Source: Hansfordia pulvinata
Taxonomy: Eukaryota; Ascomycota; Sordariomycetes; Xylariales
Assembly (NCBI GenBank): GCA_006538405.1
Contig: BJKQ01000005.1
Location: forward strand, 124,001 to 188,000
Direction: 5' to 3'
Length of the DNA: 64,000 bases
Part shown: in pieces, positions 23,401 through 34,070 of the stretch
How the letters are laid out: every line of letters starts with the position of its first letter
How positions within the stretch are numbered: position 1 is the stretch's first letter
The notes under the pieces: model-generated
The model's input: only the letters and a program-made list of their open reading frames with translations
Databases searched by the model: none
What the model was told of the DNA's origin: nothing
Translations under genes and position numbers: made by a program

Positions 23401-26400
23401 ATGTCGGAAAACATGCACGGCGATGACAGCGCTCCGCTGCCGGGCGGCGACTCGCCCCGACCCTACGCCGCTCCGATCTCCACCATGCCCGCGACGCCGG
23501 TGTTGTCATCGCAAGGAGGCGGCGTATGGAAAAGCTCCAGCAGCCTTCTCAACCCGGCATTCACCAAGCAGACCTCGGAGAAGGAAGACGGCGCCGGCGC
23601 CCCCTCGGGCGGTCGCCGCCGTTTACGCCATCGCACCGTGCCTCTCTGGGTGTTCGCGTCGACGCTGCTGACCTTCATGATTGTCACAATGGCACTTGGC
23701 CTGGGCCTGGGACTGGGCCTGGGACCCAGCCGCTCTGCCCTGGGGTCCTCAGAGCCGCCGCCGCCGCCGCCCCCGTCACCATCGCCATCCTCTTTCGACT
23801 ACGGCGCCTACTTTGGCCTGCCCGACACGCTCGACTTTGTGCCGATCGAGCGGCTGGTCAACGCGACGGAGCTGGATCTGGCGACTGATTTCGGGCGCGG
23901 CAAAGGCGGGCTCGGCTCAGGCTCAGGCTCAGGCTCAGGGCCGGCGCCGCCCGCCCCGGCGGTGCGCGACTACACCTTTGTCCTCACGCAGGCGGCGGGG
24001 GCGCCCGACGGCGTAGCCAAGCCGATGGTGCTGGTGAACGGGCAGTCGCCGGGCCCGCTGGTCGAGGCCAACACGGGCGACCGGGTGCGGGTGCGCGTCG
24101 TCAACCGCATGGCTGCGGGGACGGCGGCCACCATCCACTGGCACGGCATCGACCAGCGCGGGTCCGTCTGGATGGACGGCGTCACCTGCGTCACGCAGTG
24201 CGCAGTCCCCGCCGGCCGCGAGTTCGTCTACGACTTTGTCGTCGAGGAGCAGCGCGGCACCTTCTGGTGGCACGCCCACACCGGAGTCGAGTACAGCGAC
24301 GGCGCGTATGGGGCTATCGTGCGTTTTTGACCCCCCCCCCTTTCCAGACCTGGATACCGTTTCCGTTCAAAGCGGAACAGGTGCTCAGTCACCACGGGAC
24401 GACGATACTGACGCTCCTCCTCTCTTCTCTTGCCCTGAGACACCAGATTATCCACGACCCGGAAGAAATGGTTCCCGAGGTCGACGAGGACAAGATTGTC
24501 TTTCTGAGTGATGTCTACCACACCTATGGGCCAATTGTAAGTCTCCCCCTTTTGCTTACATGAGCCCCAACACCGATATTCCCTTCAAATACATGGGGCT
24601 AAGGCCCAGCCTTGAGATACAAGACAACACTCATGCCTCTGTGGCGCACTGCTGCGGCTGATTACGAGCGGAACTCACATACAAGCGTTGAAGCGTTGGA
24701 GAAGCGGTCAAACTAATTCTTGACCTCACAGTTGCTCGATAGCTATCTCAACACCACGTCGCGCTGGGTCCCGTTCGAGTCGGGCGTCGAGCCGTTGGCC
24801 GACAACATCCTGATCAACGGGCAGCACACGTACGACTGCGCCGTGTCGTCGACGACGTGGCCGGAGGCGGCGGCAGCAGCAGCGGCAGCAGAGGAAGACA
24901 GCGCCACTACCACTAACTCCCCATCTGGACCGAGCAACCAGGACCAGCCAAAGAAGCGGACGGAAGCCGGGCCCCCCGTGCCGCCCTGCACCGGCGGGCG
25001 CCTGCACGAGACGCGCGTGCGCCCGGGCAGCGCGGTGCGCCTCCGGCTGATCAACGCCTCGTCGTTCCTGTCGTACTGGTTCAGCGTCGACGGCCACGAG
25101 CTGACCGTCGTCGAGCTCGACGGCGTCGAGATCGAGCCCATACCCGCCCAGCGCGGCGTTTACATCAACCTGGGCCAGCGCGTCAGCGTCATCCTGCGCG
25201 CCGACCAGCAGCAGCAGCAGCAACAACAGGAACCGTACCTCCACGGCGACAGTGACGACGATGGACACGGGGATCTCGGGCTGCTGGGCACGGAGAGGGT
25301 GGCGGCGGCGGGGGCAGCAGCGGCAACAAGATCGCCGCGCGGAGACGTGAGTTACCGCATGCGCGCCACGCTGCCGCGCTCCTGCTTCTTGCCCTACGCC
25401 CCCTACGAGTCGTCTGGGTTGGCACGCAGCGCAGGGTACGAGGGCGTCGGGCTGCTGACTTACGCGTTCGGAGGCGACATGAAGAGCAGCGATGGTGCCG
25501 GTGATAGCAGCATGGTCTCGTCGTCGTCGTCGTCTCCACAGAAGACCATCGCCGGGGAGAGAGGCAACGTCACGAACCCGTGGGGCGCGGACCACAACAG
25601 CGCGCGAGCCCCCGACGACGGCACCGAGTGGGAGGGCTGCGACGAGATGCCCTTCGACCTGCCGACGCCCATGCGCCGACAGCCCGCGCTCGCCGACGTG
25701 CACCCGGACAACATGCACTACATCGAGTATGCGTTCCGGCAGGCGCAGAACGTCAACCGCGTCTTCGTGAACAAGGTGCGCTGGCATTCTCCCCCTTCAC
25801 CCTGAACATGACTATCCCCCCATGTCCCACACCTCATGCAAAACACCTGGAATAAGCGGAGTCGCGGGCGGAGAGAGAAGACATCATCTGTTCTGACACT
25901 TTACACAAACCCCTCGCCAGACCTCGTACGCGCCCATCCACGGCAACGCGACGCTGTGGAAGGCGCTGGACTCGGGCGCCTTCGCGGCCGGCGCCGACAA
26001 CTCGTACGGCAGCTGGGGCTTCGGGCTCGACCAGCAGGTCCTGCTGGTGCCGCAGGGCGACCTCGGCGCCCAGGTCGTCATCAACTCGCGCGACGCCATG
26101 GAGCACCCGTGGCATCTACAGTGAGTACTGAGACCGCCTCCCTTTTCACTACCCATAGAAACCGAGTGAGAGCGAGCGCTGACCAAAGTCTTTCCCCCAA
26201 CGTAGTGGTATATATCTATAACCCCTCCCCCCCTTCTCTCCCAACAAAGGCCTCCTTCCAGCTAACCGACCACGCGAAAACTAAAAAGGCCATGCATTCC
26301 AAGTCGTCGGCTGGGGCCGCGGCCGCTACGGCGAGGACGGGGCGACGGCTTGGCGCCTCGACAACCCCATGCGCCGCGACACCGTCACCGTCCCGGCCTT

Positions 26401-26737
26401 TGGCCACGTCGTCTTGCGCTTCCGCGCCGACAACCCGGGCCTGTGGGCTCTGCACTGCCACGTCGCGTGGCACATGGAGGGTCAGTCTTTCTTTTCCTCC
26501 CTCTTTTTCTCTTTATCTCTTTATCTCTTTTTCTCTTTCAAACCCCCCCCCCCCCCCCCCCCCTTGCTCACACTCTTCCTTATCTTCACCTTGCCACTCC
26601 TGTATCTGTTGCTGATATCCGCGGGGACAGGCGGTATGCTGGTGCAGATCGCCGAACGGCCCGACGACCTCGCTCGTCTCGTGGCTGACATGGACCCGGC
26701 CACGCGTGATGCCAGCCTGGGCTTTTGCGGCACCTGA
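23401..26737 (+). CDS. Membrane-anchored multicopper oxidase (laccase/ferroxidase family) with a 2-nt microexon
   Basis: Predicted copper oxidase coupling oxidation of a phenol, metal ion or other donor to reduction of O2 to water. Exons: 23401-24318, 24447-24536, 24732-25775, 25921-26120, 26206-26207, 26289-26480, 26631-26737; 850 aa. A cytosolic N-terminus of about 80 residues precedes one membrane segment ([20 protein letters not shown]), so it is a type II membrane protein with an extracellular catalytic part. Copper motifs: [36 protein letters not shown]; Met at the axial position suggests a low-potential T1 site. Gly/Ser and Pro linkers and a Gln-rich insert in cupredoxin domain 2 are unusual. 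The HLHGH motif is formed only by joining CA, microexon TG, and GC. The last intron has a 21-C run. Donor substrate unknown. Confidence 0.9.
26206..26207 (+). other. Predicted 2-nt microexon (TG) in the multicopper oxidase
   Basis: The upstream intron, 26121-26205 (85 bp), has GTGAGT, branch GCTGAC at 26178-26183 and acceptor CGTAG. The downstream intron, 26208-26288 (81 bp), has GTATAT, branch GCTAAC at 26261-26266 and acceptor AAAAAG. Each branch motif ends 22 nt before its acceptor's last base. Only this join restores CAT GGC CAT (His-Gly-His) of the copper site; every single-intron alternative I tried gives a stop or the wrong frame. Confidence 0.65.
26543..26563. repeat. Poly-C tract (21 C) in the last intron of the oxidase gene
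   Basis: An uninterrupted run of 21 C, preceded by CT-rich sequence, in intron 26481-26630. Confidence 0.95.
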
Positions 26738-27325
26738 TCACAACCACCATCTTCGAGCGCAAGGAAATGCAGGACTACGCTTCAAGTCTTCTTCTTGGAC
26801 GAAGCAAACCAAGTGCAGAATTGCGAGGGACAGGAGTTCGACATTGCTTATGGGTTAACATTCACAGAGCAGCGGCTGGTTCACATGGGAGTTCGGGTAA
26901 AGAGGCAAGTTGGGTTTGACTGAGTTATTTGAGGGGGGATCGTGGTGGTATATTAGGCTTTTCCAGTTCTTTACAACTTTATATACAGGGGCAGCGTCAT
27001 CGACGGCCCGTCTCGTCAGTGATATCGTCTCCACAGCTCTTCCGCATCGTGAACTTGTCTCGTCCCCTCGCAGATGAAAGGTGTTGAATAAACAGAAAAA
27101 GTGGTTCTTTTTTTCCCAAATCTCAGAACGCCCCTGACCGCCGCCACAAATTTGACAAAGGCAATGCTGTCCCGGAAGTGCTAGCTGGGGGATATAGAGG
27201 AGCGGCATGATAAAAGTACAACATCAAGTACAGTAGGTGGGTGGGTGGCAAGTCGTAAAGGCTCGTCTCTATAGCCCCAAACAACCTTCATAATTACACA
27301 TCGGAGTCCGTCACCTTGAAGGTGT
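26738..27325. other. Convergent intergenic region
   Basis: Lies between the 3' ends of the oxidase (+) and SSC1 (-). Expected to hold both 3' UTRs; no gene seen. Confidence 0.6.
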
Positions 27326-29515
27326 TTACGGCTTCTTCTCATCCTCGGGCTTGGCCTCGGAAGAGGCACCCTCGGAGCTGGACTGCTCACCAGACTCGGA
27401 GCGGGCCTTGTGCATCTTGTCGAAGAGGTTCAAGCTGGCGACCTGCAGCTCGTCGGTCTTCTCCTTGATCTCGTCGGCAGTGGCGGTACCCTCACCAGAC
27501 TGGCTCTTGCTGATGAACTCGCGGAGAGCAGTGATCTTCTCCTTGATCTGGTCGGCCTCGGTCTTGTCGAGCTTCTCGGCAAACTCGTTCAGGGCCTTCT
27601 CAGTGTCGTTCAGGACGCTGTCGGCACGGTTGGCGGCCTCGATGGCACCCTTGCGCTCCTTGTCGGCCTCGGCGTACTTCTCGGAGTCCTCGACCATCTG
27701 CTCAATCTCAGACTCAGACAGACCAGAGCCGGAAGCAATGGTGATGGACTGGTCCTTGTTGGTGCTCTTGTCCTTGGCACCGACGTGGACAATCGAGTCG
27801 GCGTCGATGTCGAAGCTGACCTCAACCTGGGGGACACCACGGTGGGCCGGGGGGATACCGACAAGCTGGAAGTTGCCCAGAAGCTTGTTGTCCTTGACGA
27901 GCTCACGCTCACCCTGGTAGACCTTGATCTCGACAGCAGTCTGGAAGTCGGCGGCAGTAGAGAAGGTCTGAGACTTCTTGGTAGGGATGGTGGTGTTGCG
28001 GTTGATCAGGCGGGTGAAGACACCACCCAGGGTCTCGATACCGAGAGACAGGGGGGTGACGTCGAGGAGGAGCAGGTCCTTGACCTCACCAGAGAGGACG
28101 GCACCCTGGATAGCAGCACCCATGGCGACAGCCTCGTCGGGGTTGACCGACTTGGCGGGCTCACGGCCGAAGATGCTCTTGACGGACTCGGTAACCTTGG
28201 GCATACGAGTCATGCCACCAACCAGGATGACCTCCTGAATGTCCTTGGCCTGCAGGGAGGCATCCTTCAGGGCCTTGCGGACGGGCTCGACAGTACGAGT
28301 GATGAGAGGGTCCATCATGGTCTCGAGCTGAGAGCGGGTCATCTTGGTGTTGATGTGCTTGGGGCCGGAGGAGTCGGCAGTGATGAAAGGCAGGCTGATG
28401 TCGGTCTGGAGAGAAGAGGACAGCTCAATCTTGGCCTTCTCGGCAGCCTCACGGATACGCTGGATGGCCATGCGGTCGTTGGATAGGTCAATGCCGGACT
28501 CGGTCTTGAACTGCTGGACGAGGTGGCGGACGAGACGGATGTCAAAGTCCTCACCACCCAGGTGGGTGTCACCGTTGGTGGACTTGACCTCGAAGACACC
28601 GTTCTGGATCTCAAGGACGGAGATATCGAAGGTACCACCACCCAGGTCGTAGACAGCGACGACGCGGTCAGCCTCCTTCTCCAGACCGTAGGCCAGAGCG
28701 GCGGCAGTGGGCTCGTTGACGACACGAAGGACGTTCAGGCCAGAGATCTGACCGGCGTCCTTGGTGGCCTGTCTCTGAGAGTCGTTGAAGTAGGCGGGGA
28801 CAGTGACGACGGCGTTCTTGACAGGCTTGCTGAGGTAAGACTCGGCGGTCTCCTTCATCTTGTTGAGCACGAAGCCACCGATCTGAGAGGGAGAGTACTT
28901 CTGGTCGCGAGCGGAAACCCAGGCGTCGCCATTGCTGTGCTGAACGATCTTGTAGGGGACCTCCTTGATATCCCTCTGGACCTCAGCGTCGGTGAACTTG
29001 CGTCCGATCAAACGCTTGGTGGCGAACAGGGTGTTCTCGGGGTTGACGACGGCCTGACGCTTGGCAGCGACACCGACCAGACGCTCGCCATCCTGGGCGA
29101 ACGCGACGACGGAGGGAGTTGTCCGCGCACCTGTAACAACGAGAATTGGTCAGTAATGCGACTCGCGATGGAAGAAAAAAAAACTTTTCAGTGGCGCAGG
29201 AAGACTTACCCTCGGCGTTCTCAATGATCTTGGGGACCTTGCCCTCCATGATGGCAACGGCAGAGTTGGTGGTACCCAGGTCGATACCAATGACGGCGCC
29301 CTGGACCTTGGGCTCGGTCGACTCATATCTGGCGAAGGTGGCACCCAGGGGCTTCTTCATGGGAGCGGCCCATCTCGGCGCGGCCGAAGTGGCTCTAGGA
29401 AGCTTTGAGGCTTGTTAGCAGACGAAAGCGCGATGGATGCGATGTCAAGCCGGGGGCTGGCGAGGCGAGGCGGGAAGAAAGGACCTACAGCTCTGGTGAA
29501 GCGCGAAGCCAGCAT
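27326..29515 (-). CDS. SSC1: Mitochondrial Hsp70 chaperone
   Basis: Matrix Hsp70 that drives protein import (motor of the TIM23 complex) and folding with a J-protein and nucleotide exchange factor. Exons on the minus strand: 29515-29485, 29392-29210, 29130-27326; 672 aa. The N-terminus [20 protein letters not shown] is a basic, Ser/Ala-rich presequence. The nucleotide-binding domain shows [38 protein letters not shown] and [13 protein letters not shown], followed by the substrate-binding domain and a lid helix; the tail ends [15 protein letters not shown]. The first intron (29393-29484) has a weak donor (GTCCTT), chosen because it alone keeps the frame with acceptor CTAGAG; the start of the mature protein is unaffected. 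The second intron is 29131-29209. Coding sequence is strongly C-ending, as expected for a highly expressed gene. Confidence 0.97.
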
Positions 29516-32500
29516 GATGACTGCGGTTTATGGTGTGACAAATACAAATGGGGAGGAGGGAAAGAGAATAGGAAGATTATTAGATATGTATAAGATGGGT
29601 TTGTATTGTACAGCACCAGAACGCGATGCGGTGGGTGAGGAAGATGGGATGGATGGATGGGATGGGAGGGAGGAAAGGAGGAAGAGAAGAAGAGGGCGAT
29701 GATGGATGGGAGATGTAATGGCGACGGGCAGATGAAGGGAGCGAGAAAAAATTGCCGGGCGCTTTAAATTCGCGGGTGGACCTGCTCTGGAGCAGCGACG
29801 GGCTGGAAGCAGCGCAGCGCGGACCTGGCGCGGGCGCGGCCGGCCGAGGCGAGCGAGGCAATGGAAATCGTCAGAAGAGCTTTGCCTTCCACGCGGGCGG
29901 CCAGGCGCGGCAGTATTCTGTCGGCTTCCACTGGCGCCGGGGCGTTTAGGGGCTCCAGGGCCTCTGGGCCGGGGGGCGTTCTTGGGGCTCTTAGGTTGTC
30001 CCCGGGCTCGAGCTCCAGCTGTACCATTACGTCGCCAGGCGCTGGCGCAACGCGTGCACGCCCTGTCCTCGGTACCAGAACACGCTTCACGGCCTCGTAC
30101 TTGGGTCGTAAACGCTACACGCCCCACCCTCTTCCCCTGCGCGTTTTTCGCGCTAGACGGACGTAGCCGGTACAAGACGGCCAGAAGCGGCCGGCTTCTC
30201 TTTCCACTGCTTCTGAGAGTGCGGGTACGTGTACTCATACGCACAGGCAATCCGAGCCTCCCCGAAGCGCGTAGTCTCTCTCTCTCTGGAACGGAGTATC
30301 CGTACCCCAGCCCGATCTTGAATAGACTCATCATTCGTACCAGTAGCCTCGTAAATGCTTGCACTATGCGGCATCTCCGGTGAGCAAGCAAGCGCAGGTA
30401 TCCTCGCGCCAGGTCCAGGTTATGGAGTACGCGCACGTGTTTCGTCCGTCCACCCAGCAGAGTGACTGCTCACGTCTTTTCGTGTCGTATCTCCCTGATT
30501 ACTCGTACTTCGACCACGGCGCTAGACCGCTTCTATGCACGCAAGGGGAAAAAAAAAAGCATGGCGCTAGAACCTTGAGCTGCCGTCATCCAGGAGACAT
30601 ACGAGTACACCCACACGCCATCCGCCAACCCGGGGTCTTCCCAGCCTGCGGGCCGCTTGCTGCCAGCTCACTTCTCCCAGTTACCCAGTATGTCTTTCGG
30701 CTCATGGCCTGTGCTGTCAGACGAAATTGCCTATCAAACGATTCCATTATTGCGCTCGCACGTCCTCGTATGACTCGCCCCGGTCTTCGCGAATGGCTTT
30801 TCCTGGCCAAACTCGTCAGTGGGCGGTGTGCTCGGTGAAGAGCCAGCCCAAGAGCTCGCAGGACGGGAGAGAGACCTAATACTAGCAGAGCGATCACGGA
30901 AACCTACCCGAGCTCCATCCCAACGCCCTGGACTCGGACGAGTCAGGTGATGGCGCACATGTCTAGGTCGGGTCTGCCCTCCATTGCGAGCTTTCCACTC
31001 GCGCGCGTACGAGTATCCGGCGGGCTTATTAGAGACACTCATCGTGACTTGTCAGACCTCACTCAGAGACAACGGCAGTATCATGCTGGCGGTGTTGTCC
31101 CTCTGCGTACTCGCGAAGCTGGCTCGATCGTGCCAGAATCTTCCCGAAGCTATGAGAAACGCGCCGGCCTTCTTTTTGCCTGGTGGCAACCCAGGAAAAG
31201 ATGTCCACTACCAAGAAAACAGAGAGGTGAGGGCTCAGCCTCCACCACCGGAAATTCAGCCTACTCGTAGCTTAGGCTGTGATAACGTACGAGATTGCCG
31301 AGGTGCGAGGCCAGCAGCTTCACCAATGCAAATGCAGTCGGGAGCGGAAGCGGCTGCGCGGGCGGACAGCCGGAGCGGGCCCACCGAGCACGGCTACCGG
31401 TTCCGGCCTTCGTCCGTCTGCTTGTGGTGCCTGGCACTGGCATGCTATCCATCAGCTCCAGGATCATATTCGCAAAACATTGCGAGCAGTGCGTGGGTTG
31501 GACAGGCGGCTCGGCTACCGCTGGCTTGACACAGCTGGGATGCCGTCAAGGCGCCCGCGCAGTCGAGACATGATGGCAGGTCGACGTAGAGGATGGGAAA
31601 TTTGTTGAGGCCTAAGAGACTGCAATGTGTAACAGAAACTTTGTGCTCCGGAACTATTCATCGCCCAGCTCCAGCTTTCGAGTAAGGACCCTGCATGTAC
31701 CTAGTAGGTAATGTATGCGCCTCTTACATGAGGTAAGTACATAAGCTACCTATAGGTATTTAAGGATGGGGAGGCCCCCGCTGTGAGCCGCAGTGCGAAT
31801 CAACCTTATCACTCTTCCATTACCTTACCCGACTTCTGGCCTGGGCCGGATGGGTACCGAACACAGGGTCACAGGTGGCAGGGGCATCCATTATCTTGAT
31901 CGATGATATCTTGCATTTAGGGTGGAAGATTGGCTTCGATTATATCGAGCATCGACCTGCACATGCAGCCGTCCCCTGGTACGATCGAGACGACACTGCA
32001 TATGGCGGCGTCTCGTGGGCGAAACCGATCGAGACAGCCCGCAGACTGCGTCTATCCGCCACCTGTGAAGCGAGGCAGCATAAGAACTTCAGACCATGGC
32101 GAGGTACAGACGCTGTGGAAAATGTAGGAGTGTCGGAATAAACCGATCCAGTCCCGGCCGTGCGGTGGGTTGCTCCAGTTGCTTCTGCATTCAGCGCCAG
32201 AACCCATCTGCATATACGGAGCAGAGTACCTTAGGCATGGCATTCGGCATGGCAGCGCTTGTATCGCTGGAACACCAGAGCAATGTCTTGGGGCCGTCTT
32301 GATCTTGCTTCATTTGTATACTCGGTTGCTCCGAAAGCCAACACACGTAGCCGGCTGCTGGACGCCTGCCGTCAAATTGTCAACCGACGTAGAGGACGGA
32401 GACGGAGACAGAGACGGAGACGGATTCGAGTTGAATTTAGCTACATCCAGAGTGAGGCTTGACTGCAAAGTCAACACGCCGAGTCCCGGGTCTAGACTGC

Positions 32501-34070
32501 TCTATGGGACCTTGAAATGCCATCATAATTCCATCTGATTATTGCCCTTGATGATATCGAAAGCGTGATGACAGCAGAGGGCATCATGCTTGGTTTCGAG
32601 ACGGATAAGGTGGTCATCACCATGTCCTGCGAGCTACCCGCTCTACCAGGTACCTTACTTACCTATTGATTCCTGGCCTTAGGTTTAGCCGCATGCCCCG
32701 AATCAACCAATGCTAGCGATCGCTTCCCTTAATAAATATCCTAATTGCATGTACACATCCATTGTTTCTTAAAGCACAGAAAGTACGGCGCTTCCATGCA
32801 GGATGCCTTAAATGCCCGCCCAGATCGTCATGGCCCGGAGCAGCGCACCGCCCGATTTGAGGCCGTCGCCGCTAACGGAGTAGGTGGTAGGTACGCGGAT
32901 GCAGGTACCTCGATCTACCCACACATACGGCACGATACCATGGATACCTCGCCCGCCTCTGAACGGAAGGGGTCTTTTACAAAGAGCCCTGGGTTGAGGG
33001 CAGCCCCGATCAGGGCTCCAGACGGTGCACCGGGTATCCGGCTTCACCATTACCGTTACCGTTACCGTCTCCATCACCCGCTCCAGCTGAAGCCCTTCAA
33101 CGTTACGACACCACGCCAAGGTTGGGTTCCTGTCGGGCCAGCCAACAATCTTCATCAATGACTGGTAGCACGTAGGTAAGCACGTGTATAAACTCACGCA
33201 CCCCACCTCATATCGACGGCTGGTCCCTCCTACGATACGCCCAGGCCCAGGCCAGGCCCAGGCCCTCTCATCGCCATCACTCACCCTGCACCCGCACCCG
33301 CGGCTGCGCGCAGCAGGCCTGCCTTAGGCCGCCCACTTGCGGCGCATCCCATCGCGACGCTTCCTCCCGCCCACATCCACTCTCAACCTTCTTCCGCCAG
33401 CCCCGGCCGCCAACGCCACGAGAACCGCAGCCCTGGCCAGCGCCAGGTAAGCCGCATCCGCTTCCAGACGCCACTCTGACCTCTCTCCTGTCCCCTTCCG
33501 TCCGCAGCCTTCCATTTCCCTTCCCGTTCCTTGCCGTTCTGTACTACCCACGCTTGTTCCCCTTGTCCGCCCGGTTCGCCAACGCCTGGGCTGGCCGACG
33601 CCGCTCACGACATCCGACGACGAGGGCCTGCATGCTACTCTGGTCCCCCTCCTACCTCTGCCTGTCTGCACCGTCTGCCTCCTCTTCTGCCTCCCCTCCT
33701 CTATTTCTACACATCTGCGAGTACGAGTACTCCGTACGCCCTCTCTCACCCGCCGTCTGCTCACACCAATCCCTACCCTGCAGTACGTCATAAGCGATAC
33801 CCACTTGGCCGCGACCGATCCGCACACCTCGGCCAACCTCACTCTTGAGGCCCTCTCGCCCGCCATCTGCGACCCCAGAGTCTTCCCGCCTACCGCCGCA
33901 GACATAAGCGCCAGCATCCGAGCGAGACTGTGCCAACGGGCTGACCCATCAGCGTATTGGCACCACCGACGCCATCCTCCTCGTTGCCCCCCCTGCCGCA
34001 AGGCCTCATGCAACGCTCGGCCTAGCTTAAATGCCCCTCTCTCGTCGCGCCTCTCTGTGCTGCCGGCAGC
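29516..34070. other. Gene-poor region of about 4.5 kb between divergent genes
   Basis: Separates SSC1 (-) from the DUF2415 gene (+), so both promoters are in it. Long frames (for example minus 29528-30436) are Arg/Pro/Ser-rich and unconvincing. It contains further ACGAGTAC words (about 30490-30510, 30599-30607, 31005-31015, 33721-33730), short GAGACG repeats near 32397-32425 and CAGGCC repeats near 33243-33263. The 33.3-34.0 kb part is CT-rich, like a fungal promoter/5' UTR. Confidence 0.55.

Noticed and set aside
26121..26288. Single 168-bp intron in the oxidase gene
   Set aside because: Joining 26120 to 26289 directly shifts the frame and destroys the HLHGH copper motif; other acceptors in the interval lead to stops.
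29528..30436. Minus-strand open frame of 302 codons upstream of SSC1
   Set aside because: Low-complexity Arg/Pro/Ser sequence that overlaps the SSC1 leader region and lacks any family signal.
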